Source of the DNA: Citrobacter sp. On2M
Lineage (GTDB): Bacteria > Pseudomonadota > Gammaproteobacteria > Enterobacterales > Enterobacteriaceae
DNA: 64,000 nucleotides
Direction: 5' to 3'
Assembly: GCF_018035235.1 (NCBI RefSeq)
Contig: NZ_WPCV01000002.1
Span: 992,001-1,056,000 of the forward strand
Both the position numbers and the translations under genes were made by a program. The notes under the pieces were generated by a model. That model worked only from the letters and a program-made list of their open reading frames with translations, made no database searches and was not told where the DNA came from. Below, piece after piece: positions 19,534-29,646 of this stretch; the first letter of the stretch is position 1; each line of letters starts with the position of its first letter.

Positions 19534-22170
19534 ATGAGCGACCTTGCGAGAGAAATTACACCGGTCAACATTGAGGAAGAGCTGAAGAGCTCCTATCTGG
19601 ATTATGCGATGTCGGTCATTGTTGGCCGTGCGCTGCCAGACGTCCGAGATGGCCTGAAGCCGGTTCACCGTCGCGTACTTTACGCCATGAACGTATTGGG
19701 CAACGACTGGAATAAAGCCTATAAAAAATCTGCCCGTGTCGTTGGTGACGTAATCGGTAAATACCACCCTCATGGTGATACCGCCGTTTACGACACCATT
19801 GTTCGTATGGCGCAGCCATTCTCCTTGCGTTACATGCTGGTAGATGGTCAGGGTAACTTTGGTTCTGTCGATGGCGACTCCGCAGCGGCGATGCGTTATA
19901 CGGAAATCCGTATGTCGAAAATCGCCCATGAGCTGATGGCTGACCTGGAAAAAGAAACGGTTGATTTCGTCGATAACTACGACGGCACCGAACAAATTCC
20001 TGATGTCATGCCGACCAAAATTCCTAACCTGCTGGTGAACGGTTCGTCCGGTATCGCGGTAGGTATGGCCACCAACATTCCGCCGCACAACCTGACGGAA
20101 GTGATCAACGGCTGTCTGGCATACATTGACGATGAAGACATCAGCATTGAAGGGCTGATGGAACATATTCCGGGTCCGGACTTCCCGACCGCCGCGATCA
20201 TCAACGGTCGTCGTGGTATTGAAGAAGCCTACCGTACCGGTCGTGGCAAAGTGTACATTCGCGCCCGTGCGGAAGTCGAAGTGGATGCCAAAACAGGCCG
20301 TGAAACCATCATCGTTCATGAAATTCCGTATCAGGTGAACAAAGCGCGCCTGATCGAGAAAATCGCTGAGCTGGTAAAAGACAAACGCGTTGAGGGTATC
20401 AGCGCGCTGCGTGATGAGTCTGACAAAGACGGTATGCGCATCGTGATTGAAGTCAAACGCGACGCGGTCGGGGAAGTGGTTCTGAACAACCTTTACTCCC
20501 AGACCCAGCTGCAGGTTTCCTTTGGTATCAACATGGTTGCATTGCACCATGGCCAGCCGAAGATCATGAACCTGAAAGATATTATTGCTGCGTTTGTACG
20601 TCACCGCCGTGAAGTCGTAACTCGCCGTACTATCTTTGAACTGCGTAAAGCCCGCGACCGTGCCCACATCCTTGAAGCGCTGGCGATTGCGCTGGCGAAC
20701 ATCGATCCGATCATCGAGCTGATCCGCCGTGCGCCAACCCCGGCAGAAGCGAAAGCCGCGCTGGTCGCGCGTTCGTGGGAGCTGGGCAACGTTTCTGCCA
20801 TGCTGGAACGTGCCGGTGATGACGCCGCGCGTCCTGAGTGGCTGGAGCCAGAATTTGGTGTGCGTGACGGTCAGTACTACCTGACTGAACAGCAGGCTCA
20901 GGCCATTCTGGATCTGCGTTTGCAGAAACTGACCGGCCTTGAGCACGAAAAACTGCTCGACGAATACAAAGAGCTGCTGGAGCAGATCGCTGAACTGCTG
21001 CATATTCTGGGCAGTGCCGATCGTCTGATGGAAGTCATCCGTGAAGAGATGGAGCTGATTCGTGAACAGTTCGGTGACGCGCGTCGTACCGAAATCACCG
21101 CGAACAGCGCTGACATCAACATCGAAGATCTGATTAGCCAGGAAGATGTTGTCGTGACCTTGTCTCATCAGGGCTACGTGAAATATCAGCCGTTAACCGA
21201 CTACGAAGCACAGCGTCGTGGGGGTAAAGGCAAATCTGCAGCACGAATTAAAGAAGAAGACTTTATTGACCGCCTGCTGGTGGCCAACACCCATGACACA
21301 ATCCTCTGCTTCTCCAGCCGCGGTCGTTTGTACTGGATGAAGGTTTATCAGTTGCCAGAAGCCAGTCGTGGCGCGCGTGGACGTCCAATCGTCAACCTGC
21401 TGCCGCTGGAAGCTAACGAGCGTATTACCGCGATTCTGCCGGTACGTGAGTACGAAGAGGGCGTAAACGTCTTCATGGCAACTGCCAGCGGTACCGTGAA
21501 GAAAACGGCGCTGACCGAGTTCAGCCGTCCGCGTTCAGCCGGTATCATTGCGGTTAACCTGAACGAAGGCGATGAACTGATTGGCGTTGATCTGACGTCT
21601 GGCTCCGACGAAGTCATGTTGTTCTCTGCTGCCGGTAAAGTGGTGCGCTTTAAAGAAGATGCCGTTCGTGCGATGGGGCGTACCGCGACCGGCGTACGCG
21701 GTATCAAACTGGCGGAAAGCGATAGCGTTGTCTCGCTGATCGTTCCGCGCGGTGAAGGTGCTATCCTGACCGTGACCCAGAACGGCTACGGCAAACGTAC
21801 GGCGGCGGAAGAATATCCGACCAAGTCTCGTGCGACCCAGGGCGTTATCTCCATCAAAGTCACCGAGCGCAACGGTTCCGTTGTGGGCGCAGTGCAGGTT
21901 GAGGATACCGACCAGATCATGATGATCACCGATGCAGGTACGCTGGTGCGTACACGCGTGTCGGAAATCAGCGTGGTAGGGCGTAACACTCAGGGCGTGA
22001 TCCTCATCCGTACTGCGGAAGATGAAAACGTTGTGGGTCTGCAACGCGTTGCTGAGCCGGTTGATGATGAAGAGCTCGACTCCATCGACGGCAGCGCTGC
22101 TGAAGGGGACGATGATATCGCACCTGAAGCGGAAAGCGATGACGATGCAGCGGACGACGCTGAAGAGTAA
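19534..22170 (+). CDS. gyrA: DNA gyrase subunit A
   Basis: An 878-residue topoisomerase II subunit. The breakage-reunion domain holds the catalytic Tyr122 (AAAMRYTEI). The C-terminal beta-pinwheel (about 525-840) includes the GyrA box region QRRGGKG, and the tail is strongly acidic (E/D-rich from about 845). Position 83 in the quinolone-resistance region (HGDTAVYD) is Thr (ACC, 19780-19782) and position 87 is Asp. E. coli has Ser83; I recall Thr83 as wild type in Citrobacter freundii. It pairs with GyrB, encoded elsewhere, to introduce negative supercoils. Confidence 0.99.
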   Translation: MSDLAREITPVNIEEELKSSYLDYAMSVIVGRALPDVRDGLKPVHRRVLYAMNVLGNDWNKAYKKSARVVGDVIGKYHPHGDTAVYDTIVRMAQPFSLRYMLVDGQGNFGSVDGDSAAAMRYTEIRMSKIAHELMADLEKETVDFVDNYDGTEQIPDVMPTKIPNLLVNGSSGIAVGMATNIPPHNLTEVINGCLAYIDDEDISIEGLMEHIPGPDFPTAAIINGRRGIEEAYRTGRGKVYIRARAEVEVDAKTGRETIIVHEIPYQVNKARLIEKIAELVKDKRVEGISALRDESDKDGMRIVIEVKRDAVGEVVLNNLYSQTQLQVSFGINMVALHHGQPKIMNLKDIIAAFVRHRREVVTRRTIFELRKARDRAHILEALAIALANIDPIIELIRRAPTPAEAKAALVARSWELGNVSAMLERAGDDAARPEWLEPEFGVRDGQYYLTEQQAQAILDLRLQKLTGLEHEKLLDEYKELLEQIAELLHILGSADRLMEVIREEMELIREQFGDARRTEITANSADINIEDLISQEDVVVTLSHQGYVKYQPLTDYEAQRRGGKGKSAARIKEEDFIDRLLVANTHDTILCFSSRGRLYWMKVYQLPEASRGARGRPIVNLLPLEANERITAILPVREYEEGVNVFMATASGTVKKTALTEFSRPRSAGIIAVNLNEGDELIGVDLTSGSDEVMLFSAAGKVVRFKEDAVRAMGRTATGVRGIKLAESDSVVSLIVPRGEGAILTVTQNGYGKRTAAEEYPTKSRATQGVISIKVTERNGSVVGAVQVEDTDQIMMITDAGTLVRTRVSEISVVGRNTQGVILIRTAEDENVVGLQRVAEPVDDEELDSIDGSAAEGDDDIAPEAESDDDAADDAEE

Positions 22171-22183
22171 TTAAAACGTTATA

Positions 22184-22211
22184 AAAAGGGCCGGAGAAAT
22201 CCGGCCCTTTT
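22184..22211. terminator. Bidirectional terminator between gyrA and atoB
   Basis: AAAAGGGCCGGA (22184-22195), a GAAA tetraloop and TCCGGCCCTTTT (22200-22211) form a perfect 12-bp hairpin with A- and T-runs on opposite sides. It ends 1 bp from the atoB stop codon and so serves both convergent genes. Confidence 0.92.
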
Positions 22212-22212
22212 G

Positions 22213-23397
22213 TTAGTTCATTCGTTCCACAATCATCGCGATTCCTTGACCGCCGCCAATGCACAGCGTGGCAAGTCCAAGCGTTTGATCCCGTGCCTGT
22301 AGCGCATGCAGCAGCGTCACCAGAATTCGCGCACCGCTGGCACCAATGGGATGTCCTAGCGCAATTGCCCCGCCGTTGACGTTAACCTTTTGCGGATCGA
22401 ACCCCAGCGTTTTGCCGACGGCAAGAAACTGCGCGGCAAAGGCTTCGTTGGCTTCAATAAGATCGATATCGGACAGTTGCAGTCCGCTCAGCTGTAACGC
22501 TTTTTGTGTGGCTGGAACCGGCCCCATTCCCATCATAGCCGGTGCCACGCCGCCGCTGGCCCAGGCTTTGATCCGCGCCAGCGGTTTTAGCCCAGCGGCC
22601 AGTGCCGCAGACTCTTCCATTACCACTAATGCCGCCGCGCCGTCGTTGATCCCTGAGGCGTTACCTGCGGTAACAGTTCCTGTTTTATCGAAGGCTGGCC
22701 GCAACGCGGCGAGGCCTTCTGCCGTCGAGTCAGCTTTGGGGAATTCATCACGATCAAAAATGATGGTTTTCTTCCGTGATGACACGCTCACGGGCACGAT
22801 TTCAGCCTGAAATGCGCCAGATTCAATTGCGGAAACGGCTTTACGCTGTGATTGCAGAGCCAGCTCATCCTGCATTTCGCGGCTGATACCATACTCTTTG
22901 GCGACATTTTCTGCAGTGATCCCCATATGGTAACCATGCTCGGCGCAGATCAGGCCATCGCGCAGAATGACGTCAGACAATTGCCCGTCACCGAGGCGAT
23001 ATCCCCAACGGGCTTTCGCGTCTAACAGGTAGGGAGCCAGGCTCATATTTTCCATACCCCCCGCGACGATCGCCTGGGCTTGTCCCGCTTTGATTGCCTG
23101 GGCGGCAAGTGCCACGCTTTTCAGGCCAGAGCCGCACACTTTGTTGACGGTAAAGCCGCAAACGGTGTCGGACAAGCCGCTTTTTAATAATGCCTGACGC
23201 GCCGGGTTTTGGCCGAGCCCTGACTGCAACACGTTGCCCATAATCACCTCGTCCACGCGCAGTGGGTCAAGGTGAGCGCGCTCAAGAGCGGCTCTAATGA
23301 CGGTTGCTCCAAGCTCGACGGCTCCCGTAGTTGCCAGTGCGCCGTTAAAACTGCCGATTGCGGTACGAGCCGCGCTGACGATGACACAGTTTTTCAT
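22213..23397 (-). CDS. atoB: Acetyl-CoA acetyltransferase (thiolase)
   Basis: A 394-residue thiolase that cleaves acetoacetyl-CoA with CoA into two acetyl-CoA. The nucleophilic Cys88 lies in [10 protein letters not shown]; the catalytic His in [12 protein letters not shown] (about 350) and the second Cys in [10 protein letters not shown] (about 380) are present. Same length as E. coli AtoB. It is the last gene of the atoDAEB operon, 30 bp after atoE, and completes growth on acetoacetate and short-chain fatty acids. Confidence 0.96.
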   Translation of the reverse strand: MKNCVIVSAARTAIGSFNGALATTGAVELGATVIRAALERAHLDPLRVDEVIMGNVLQSGLGQNPARQALLKSGLSDTVCGFTVNKVCGSGLKSVALAAQAIKAGQAQAIVAGGMENMSLAPYLLDAKARWGYRLGDGQLSDVILRDGLICAEHGYHMGITAENVAKEYGISREMQDELALQSQRKAVSAIESGAFQAEIVPVSVSSRKKTIIFDRDEFPKADSTAEGLAALRPAFDKTGTVTAGNASGINDGAAALVVMEESAALAAGLKPLARIKAWASGGVAPAMMGMGPVPATQKALQLSGLQLSDIDLIEANEAFAAQFLAVGKTLGFDPQKVNVNGGAIALGHPIGASGARILVTLLHALQARDQTLGLATLCIGGGQGIAMIVERMN

Positions 23398-23427
23398 TTT
23401 TCAGTTCCTTTAAATAAGAGGTTGCCG

Positions 23428-24750
23428 TCAGAACAAGGTCAATCCAATAACAAAAATGATGCCGGAGAAGAGCAGGGCGGTGATGCAGTACCCCATGATG
23501 TCGCGTACCCCCAATCCGGCGATGGCCAGAGCAGGGAGTGCCCAGAACGGTTGTGCCATGTTCATCCATTGCTCACCGTAGGCGATGGCCATGACAGATT
23601 TGCCAAGATCGGCACCCAGCGCTTGAGCAGCAGGCATAACGAACGGTCCCTGAATAACCCAATGGCCACCGCCGGATGGCACGGCGAAGTTAATCAGTGC
23701 TGAACTGAAGAAGGTCATCAGCGGGAAGGTATCTTTGTTGGCAACGTTGATGAAAAACTCGGTAATGAGCCCACCGAGACCGGAGTGCTCCATCATCAGC
23801 TGAATGCCCGCGTAGAAGGGGAATTGCACCAGAATACCGGCTGTGCTCCGTGCGGCAGCGCTGACCGCGCGCATATAGGCCATCGGTGTTTTGTGCAGCA
23901 GTAAACCGGCAATCATAAACATCAGGTTGACGGTATTGATGGTGATGTTGAAACCCTTCTCGGCAAAGTAGATGCCCAGATAGGTAATCCCTAATGCGCC
24001 GATAATCAGTGCCAGAATGCGGCTCTCTTCCAGTTTTTCAGATGGCGGCGCATCTGGCGGCAGTTTCTTCTGAAAATCAGCCTCTTCCAGTAACAGTTTC
24101 GGATCGATGCTCACCACATCTGAAGGTTTTGGCGTCATCATGCGTGTGATGAACGGCATCACCACAATCAGTGCCACGGTGATGAAGATATTGAAACCGG
24201 TGAACAAGGTATCCGCGACAGGAATCAGCCCCGCTATGTGCTCGACCGGGTTGCCAGGCGTTGCCGCCAGCAAAGGCATTGAGCCGGAGAAACCACCACC
24301 CCAGGTCAAGAACCCAATATAAGCGCAAGCAATCAGTAACGGATAATCGGAACCCGGTACCCGACGGGCGACTTCGCGGGCAAACATCGCCCCGACCACC
24401 AGACCAAATCCCCAGTTAATAACGCAGGCCACCGAACCAAAAAAAGTGACCAACATTACGCCCTGAGCAGGGGTTTTGGCGGCGGATGCCGCCGTACGCA
24501 GCAGGCTTTTCACCGGCCCGGAACTGGCTAATGCATGGCCGGTTACGATGATCAGCGCCATCTGCATACCAAACGCCAGCAGGTTCCAAAAACCGTCCCC
24601 CCAGAATTTCACCATGCTGATGGGCGTCTGAGGCGTTAACCATAATGCGATGCCAAAAGTCAGCAACGTTAATAACATGGCGAAAATGAGCGGGTCGGGC
24701 AGCCAGCGGCTGACCACCCGTGTCATAAAGCGAGCGATGCGGCCAATCAT
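23428..24750 (-). CDS. atoE: Short-chain fatty acid transporter AtoE
   Basis: A 440-residue polytopic inner membrane protein with roughly a dozen hydrophobic segments, matching E. coli AtoE in length and sequence. It belongs to the AtoE short-chain fatty acid permease family and is believed to take up acetoacetate and short-chain fatty acids. Glycine-rich membrane motifs such as TWGGGFSGSMPLLAATPGNP (near 152-171) and VPSGGGHWVIQGP (near 360) are conserved. It overlaps the end of atoA by 4 bp and precedes atoB. Confidence 0.93.
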   Translation of the reverse strand: MIGRIARFMTRVVSRWLPDPLIFAMLLTLLTFGIALWLTPQTPISMVKFWGDGFWNLLAFGMQMALIIVTGHALASSGPVKSLLRTAASAAKTPAQGVMLVTFFGSVACVINWGFGLVVGAMFAREVARRVPGSDYPLLIACAYIGFLTWGGGFSGSMPLLAATPGNPVEHIAGLIPVADTLFTGFNIFITVALIVVMPFITRMMTPKPSDVVSIDPKLLLEEADFQKKLPPDAPPSEKLEESRILALIIGALGITYLGIYFAEKGFNITINTVNLMFMIAGLLLHKTPMAYMRAVSAAARSTAGILVQFPFYAGIQLMMEHSGLGGLITEFFINVANKDTFPLMTFFSSALINFAVPSGGGHWVIQGPFVMPAAQALGADLGKSVMAIAYGEQWMNMAQPFWALPALAIAGLGVRDIMGYCITALLFSGIIFVIGLTLF

Positions 24751-25397
24751 GCGTCACCTCGCTGGATGCGAAGATCGTCGGCAATATCAAAATGGGCTTC
24801 GGTTTTTTCACGCAGCGTAGCGATGTCGCAACCTTCGACGATTTCAGTCAGCCACATTTTGCCGTCAATAAAGCGAAATACGGCAAGCTCAGTGACCAGC
24901 ATGTGCACAGCATGTTGCGCAGTAAGCGGCATGGTGCATTGGCGCAGGATTTTCGCAGAGCCGTCTTTCGCGCAATGTTCCATGGCGATAATGACTTTAC
25001 GCGCACCGGTCACCAGATCCATCGCGCCACCCATGCCGGGCACCATTTTTCCGGGAACCACCCAGTTGGCGAGGTTGGCCTGCTCATCGACCTGCAACCC
25101 GCCAAGCACACAAGCATCAACGTGACCGCCGCGAATAAGCGCAAATGACATCGCGCTATCAAACATCGCCGCGCCCGGCAAAATACCGCACGGTTGGCCG
25201 CCCGCGTTAACCAGGTCAGGATGCGCGGCGGTCACCGGGCCCAGTCCCAGAAAACCGTTCTCGGATTGCAGCGTAATGTGAATATCAGCGGGCAAGTAAT
25301 TGGCTACCATGGTTGGCAGGCCGATACCTAAGTTGACGATATCGCCATCGCGAAGCTCTTGCGCCACACGGCGCGCAATACGTTGTTTAGCATCCAT
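24747..25397 (-). CDS. atoA: Acetate CoA-transferase subunit beta
   Basis: A 216-residue class I CoA-transferase beta subunit. The active-site glutamate is Glu46 in the SENGFLGLGP motif, which forms the glutamyl-CoA thioester. With AtoD it moves CoA from acetyl-CoA to acetoacetate or short-chain fatty acids in the cytoplasm. It starts 2 bp after the atoD stop and overlaps atoE by 4 bp, so the operon is tightly coupled. Confidence 0.96.
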   Translation of the reverse strand: MDAKQRIARRVAQELRDGDIVNLGIGLPTMVANYLPADIHITLQSENGFLGLGPVTAAHPDLVNAGGQPCGILPGAAMFDSAMSFALIRGGHVDACVLGGLQVDEQANLANWVVPGKMVPGMGGAMDLVTGARKVIIAMEHCAKDGSAKILRQCTMPLTAQHAVHMLVTELAVFRFIDGKMWLTEIVEGCDIATLREKTEAHFDIADDLRIQRGDA

Positions 25398-25399
25398 GA

Positions 25400-26059
25400 T
25401 TAGCTCTCCTGTGGAATGACGATATGGTCGATAACGGCGCCCGGGGTAACAATCTGGTCAGGCTGCAGCTCACCTGTTTCCACCATTTCATCCGGTTCAA
25501 CCAGCGTGATGTCAGCGGCAAGGGCAATCAACGGGTTAAAGTTACGGGCGCTGAGCTGGTAGGTGAGGTTGCCAAGCATGTCAGCGCGGTGGGCACGAAT
25601 AAGCGCTAAATCGGCGCGCAATGGACGTTCAAGCAGCCAGGTTTTACCCTCGAGCGTCATGGTCTGTTTGCCATCTTCCACGATGGTGCCGACGCCAGTG
25701 GGCGTCAGAAAACCGCCAAGACCCGCGCCGCCGCAGCGGATTTGCTCGATCAGGGTACCTTGCGGAACCAGTTGAACGTCCATCTCGCCGGCGATCATGC
25801 GGCGACCCGTTTCCGGGTTGGTACCAATGTGCGAAGCGATCACTTTGCTTACCCGCCCATTGACGATCAGGGGGCCGATACCGGTATCGACAAAGGCGGT
25901 ATCGTTAGCGATTAGCGTCAGATCTCTGACGCCGGATTCAAGCAGGGCTTCAACCAGACGAGGTGGTGTGCCAACCCCCATAAAACCACCGACCATGATG
26001 GTCATGCCGTCACGAAAGAAGCCCGCAGCGTCTTGTAAGGTAATCAGTTTTGTTTTCAT
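25400..26059 (-). CDS. atoD: Acetate CoA-transferase subunit alpha
   Basis: A 219-residue class I CoA-transferase alpha subunit with the glycine-rich CoA-binding motif GGFMGVGTP (about 23-31) and the conserved segments [13 protein letters not shown] and [16 protein letters not shown]. The open frame extends 17 codons upstream, but [11 protein letters not shown] matches the family start and AGGGAAAC lies just before it. It is the first gene of atoDAEB and is preceded by a sigma-54 promoter. Confidence 0.95.
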   Translation of the reverse strand: MKTKLITLQDAAGFFRDGMTIMVGGFMGVGTPPRLVEALLESGVRDLTLIANDTAFVDTGIGPLIVNGRVSKVIASHIGTNPETGRRMIAGEMDVQLVPQGTLIEQIRCGGAGLGGFLTPTGVGTIVEDGKQTMTLEGKTWLLERPLRADLALIRAHRADMLGNLTYQLSARNFNPLIALAADITLVEPDEMVETGELQPDQIVTPGAVIDHIVIPQES

Positions 26060-26104
26060 TATGTTTCCCTTTTTGCATACTCCATTTTGGGTACGCTTAG
26101 GGAA

Positions 26105-26121
26105 TTGCAAGCAGGATGCCA
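26105..26121 (-). promoter_or_regulatory. Sigma-54 promoter of atoDAEB
   Basis: The minus strand reads TGGCAT-CCTGC-TTGCAA, matching the sigma-54 consensus TGGCAC-N5-TTGCA with the -24 GG and -12 GC correctly spaced. The start of transcription would be near 26095, about 36 nt before the atoD ATG. AtoC is a sigma-54-dependent activator, which fits. Confidence 0.9.
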
Positions 26122-26206
26122 GAATGAAAAAGGTGAAGTGAAATTAATTAACCTATTGAAATTATGCGGTTATTTATCTTGTGTTTTTGAAGGAAGGATG
26201 GAGAAA

Positions 26207-26245
26207 CTATGCAGAGTTTTGCGCAGTGTGCAAAATTCTGCATAG
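26207..26245 (-). promoter_or_regulatory. AtoC binding palindrome (enhancer) upstream of atoD
   Basis: A 39-bp near-perfect inverted repeat: CTATGCAGA... at one end and ...TCTGCATAG at the other, with a second inner pair TTTTGCGCA / TGTGCAAAA. Its centre is about 130 bp upstream of the predicted start of transcription, in the same place and with nearly the same sequence as the E. coli AtoC enhancer of two 20-bp sites. It ends 12 bp before the atoC stop codon. Confidence 0.9.
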
Positions 26246-26257
26246 CAAATTTACGTA

Positions 26258-27643
26258 TCAGGAACCGGATGGATCGATGTCGTACTCTTGTAATTTATAC
26301 ATCAGAGCGCGGCGGCTAATGCCCAGCATCAACGCCGTGCGGGTGCGATTGCCGTCCTGACTATCGAGGACTTCAAGGATAATGCGTTTTTCCTCACGCT
26401 TAATCTCTTCTTTCAGATTGCGTTCCCCGGAATAAGTCGGTTTTGTCTCTGTCGTAGCGCTAACCAGGTTGCGGAACGGGTCGGGGAGATCGTCGGCAAA
26501 GATCACTGCGCCGGTATTCATTACGACTGCGCGTTCGATGACGTTTGACAGTTCGCGAATATTACCCGGCCAGGGCCAGGCGGTGAGGAGCGACAGCGCT
26601 GTTGAGTCGATCTCAATAATATCTCGCTGATTTTCAGAGCTAAATTTTTGTAAAAAATGGTTTGCTAATAAGGCAATATCTTCACGACGCTCGCGTAAGG
26701 GAGGCAAAGTCAAATGGATAACGTTGAGCCGGTAAAACAGGTCTTCGCGAAATGTTCCTTCTTTCACCATCGTTTGCAGACAGCGGTTGGTGGCAGCGAC
26801 GATGCGAATATCAACGCGAATGGTCTGGTGTCCGCCGATGCGTTCAAACTCTCTCTCCTGCAAAATACGCAGCAGTTTAGCCTGCAGTACCAGCGGCATC
26901 TCACCAATTTCATCAAGCAATAACGTTCCCTGATGAGCGCGTTCGAACAACCCCTGGCGCAACGTCTGTGCCCCGGTAAACGCACCTTTTTCGTGACCAA
27001 ATAGCTCGCTTTCCAGCAGCGACTCAGGCAGAGCCGCGCAGTTAACTTTAATAAACGGGCCGTTGGCGCGTGTGCTGTTGTAGTGAATGGCGCGCGCGAT
27101 CAGCTCTTTTCCTGTACCACTTTCACCGCTTATCAGGACATTTGCTTGTGAGAGGGCGATTTTCGCCGTGTCTTTACAGATATCCATCATTCGTGGGCTG
27201 TTGGTCAGAATATGCCCCCACTGCCAACTGGTGCTCAACGCTTTATGCAGATTACGGATTTCCTGTTTCATTTCCTGCAATTGCAACGCGCGTTGAATCA
27301 CCATGCTTAGCTCGTCGAGATCAAAGGGCTTAATCACGTAGTCGAATGCGCCGCTACGTAGAGCTTCTACTGCAGTTTCTACTTCGGCATAGGCGGTCAT
27401 CAAAATGACGGGGATGCGTGGTTGCTGCGTGCGCATGACTTTCAGCGCGTCGATGCCATCCATCTCCGGCATGCGAATGTCCATCAGCACCACGTCGGGC
27501 TGAATTTCGCTAAACAGGCTCAGGGCGGCTTTCCCGTCGCTGGCGTCATGCGTTTCATGTCCCTGCAGGGAAAATGCGGTGGCAAGCATACGGCGAACAT
27601 TTTCTTCATCATCTACGATGAGAATACGGTAGGTCGTTTTCAT
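26258..27643 (-). CDS. atoC: Sigma-54-dependent response regulator AtoC
   Basis: A 461-residue NtrC-type activator. The receiver domain (1-120) carries phosphoacceptor Asp55 in LMDIRMPEMDG. The AAA+ domain (about 145-375) has Walker A GESGTGKE and the GAFTGA loop that contacts sigma-54. A Fis-type helix-turn-helix lies at the C-terminus (RTALMLGISRRALMYKLQEY). E. coli AtoC is also reported as an antizyme acting on ornithine decarboxylase. It overlaps the atoS stop by 4 bp and is encoded upstream of its target operon on the same strand. Confidence 0.97.
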   Translation of the reverse strand: MKTTYRILIVDDEENVRRMLATAFSLQGHETHDASDGKAALSLFSEIQPDVVLMDIRMPEMDGIDALKVMRTQQPRIPVILMTAYAEVETAVEALRSGAFDYVIKPFDLDELSMVIQRALQLQEMKQEIRNLHKALSTSWQWGHILTNSPRMMDICKDTAKIALSQANVLISGESGTGKELIARAIHYNSTRANGPFIKVNCAALPESLLESELFGHEKGAFTGAQTLRQGLFERAHQGTLLLDEIGEMPLVLQAKLLRILQEREFERIGGHQTIRVDIRIVAATNRCLQTMVKEGTFREDLFYRLNVIHLTLPPLRERREDIALLANHFLQKFSSENQRDIIEIDSTALSLLTAWPWPGNIRELSNVIERAVVMNTGAVIFADDLPDPFRNLVSATTETKPTYSGERNLKEEIKREEKRIILEVLDSQDGNRTRTALMLGISRRALMYKLQEYDIDPSGS

Positions 27644-29478
27644 TCTGACGGATTTCCCTGCGGGTTAAGAGGTAAAATTAGGGTGAATATCGCCCCGCAG
27701 CCTGGCTGGCTGGTGACGCGGATATCCCCTTGATGCGCGTTAATGATGCGCTGGCTCAGCGCCAGTCCAAGGCCGGTGCCTGATGCTTTTGTAGTAAAAA
27801 AGGGATCGAATATTTTCTTCTGGATGGCGAGATCGATCCCGTTGCCATTATCTTCAATCGTCACGGCCTGTTGCGAGGCCGAGTATTGCCAGGTGCGAAT
27901 GCGAATCTCGCCACGCGCAGCGATAGCCTGTACCGCATTGATTAAAATATTGAGGATCACCTGTTTGAGAAGTTCGCGATCGGCGACGATTGGCGGCAGT
28001 CTGGGATCTAATTCCGTGGTAAAGGCGATCCGAGCCTGAAGGCCAGCGGTTTGCACCAGGATTAGCGTTTCTTCAATTAGCGCATTGAGCTGAATCTGTT
28101 GCCATTGGCTTTGTCGGGGACGTGAGAAATCTAACAGCTGTTGAATAACTTTATTAATGGAATCAATTTCATTTAGCACAACAGATAAATATTCTTGATG
28201 CTCCGGTAGAGAGGTTTGCTGGCGGATGATTTGGACGTAGCCACGAATTGCGGTCAGCGGATTTCGCACTTCATGCGCGACTCCGGCCATCAGTTCACCT
28301 AAGGTGGCAAGCCTTTCGGTTTGCGCCAGCCGACGCTGGGCCTCTTTACGCGCGGTTAAATCGGAGAAAATAACCAGTGCGCCAATCAGCTCGCCGTGGG
28401 CGTTATGGATCCTGCTCGTGGTGACGCTGATTTCAATGGTGCGTTCACGTCCCGGAAAGCTAATCTCCTGGGCTACATGTTCTGTGCCGTGTTCAAGAGT
28501 GTCCAGTACCGGACTATAAAATTGTGTGTTGGCAAAGAGCGTCGCGTAGGACTGTCCAACCAGCTCATGCAGCGTATAGCCGGTTATCTGCTCTGCCGCA
28601 GGGTTCATGGTGGTGACGTCACCCTGCCTGTCGATGGCGATCACTCCATCGGCAGCATTTTCAATAATCAGATCGTTAAGGGTTTTGGTTTCTCGTAGCG
28701 TTTGCGCCAGCGCATTGACGCTATGGCTGATTTGTCCCAACTCACCGGGGAGTTCAGGCAATCTGGCGGGCGTTTTTTGTGCCAGCGTTGAGAGTCCATC
28801 GGTGATAATGTCAATATTCGCACTGAGGCGGCGTGAAAAGTGTACGATGAGTAGCAGGCTACAGATAAGGCCGGCAACCAGGACAGCAATAATCCTGACA
28901 TCCATTTTCCAGGCCTGCTGGCGGATATCTTCAGTTAGCTCATTGGCCCAGATATAGCCAATAACCTTACCCTGGCGCTCTATGGGGATCATGGAGTTGA
29001 GTATATCGCCGCGTACCTGTCGTCCTGAATAGACCACAGGCAAGTTGCTACTCATCACTTCGCGTCCGGGATGATCTTCGGTGATAGTAATACCTACGTT
29101 GCTTTGGTAGAGCGCAGAGGGGGCGTAAGTGATAATGGCATCCAGTTCTTTGTTATAATACCCAGCACCAATGCCGGGAAACGCCTGCGTAATCCGTTCG
29201 GTGACGGGGGCTAACTCATGATTAAGTGCGCGAATACGCGCTTCACGCGGCAGATTTGGGTAGTGACTGAAGCTGTCGCCTAACGCATCGTTTAGCAGGG
29301 TTATCACCGATGACAGTTTTTTCTCTTTTTCAGATAAGACTGCTGAACGGCCTTCAGTTTCTACGATATAACCTATAGATATCGTCGGAATGATGACCAT
29401 CAGAATTGCCATCATGATCATTTGGTTGCGTAATCGCCGTGGGTATAACCGACGAGCCAGCCATCTCAGGTCGCGCAT
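27640..29478 (-). CDS. atoS: Sensor histidine kinase AtoS
   Basis: A 612-residue inner membrane kinase. It has a first membrane segment near residues 20-40, a periplasmic sensor region to about 190, a second membrane segment, a HAMP-like linker, a PAS domain (IENAADGVIAIDRQGDVTTMNPAAEQITGY), a DHp helix with the phosphoacceptor His in GVAHEVRNPLTAIRGY, and an ATPase domain (DNGNGIDL, GTGLGLALSQRI). It senses acetoacetate and phosphorylates AtoC. The open frame extends 38 codons upstream, but the ATG at 29478 gives an N-terminus (RLYPRRLRNQM) like E. coli AtoS, which is 608 residues. Confidence 0.94.
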   Translation of the reverse strand: MRDLRWLARRLYPRRLRNQMIMMAILMVIIPTISIGYIVETEGRSAVLSEKEKKLSSVITLLNDALGDSFSHYPNLPREARIRALNHELAPVTERITQAFPGIGAGYYNKELDAIITYAPSALYQSNVGITITEDHPGREVMSSNLPVVYSGRQVRGDILNSMIPIERQGKVIGYIWANELTEDIRQQAWKMDVRIIAVLVAGLICSLLLIVHFSRRLSANIDIITDGLSTLAQKTPARLPELPGELGQISHSVNALAQTLRETKTLNDLIIENAADGVIAIDRQGDVTTMNPAAEQITGYTLHELVGQSYATLFANTQFYSPVLDTLEHGTEHVAQEISFPGRERTIEISVTTSRIHNAHGELIGALVIFSDLTARKEAQRRLAQTERLATLGELMAGVAHEVRNPLTAIRGYVQIIRQQTSLPEHQEYLSVVLNEIDSINKVIQQLLDFSRPRQSQWQQIQLNALIEETLILVQTAGLQARIAFTTELDPRLPPIVADRELLKQVILNILINAVQAIAARGEIRIRTWQYSASQQAVTIEDNGNGIDLAIQKKIFDPFFTTKASGTGLGLALSQRIINAHQGDIRVTSQPGCGAIFTLILPLNPQGNPSE

Positions 29479-29646
29479 TCTGACATCCGTGCAGTATTTT
29501 TCAGGCAAACGATGATTATCACGGGTTAAGACAATGGTTTCAGAGCGGTGTATCATATTCCCGTAAAGAGAGGGCATTGCGACGCCGGACATTTACCGCT
29601 ACCTTAACCACACTCTATTAATGCCCTGAGGCGGAGCTTCGCCCCT

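Noticed and set aside
19483..21168. Long open frame (561 codons) antisense to gyrA
   Set aside because: It is the mirror of the well-conserved gyrA reading frame and arises from its codon bias; the His/Phe/Arg-rich product resembles no family and has no proper start signals.
29479..29592. N-terminal extension of 38 codons on AtoS
   Set aside because: Family members start near MRDLRW/MHYMKW; the extension would overlap the divergent promoter region with rcsC and has no family match.
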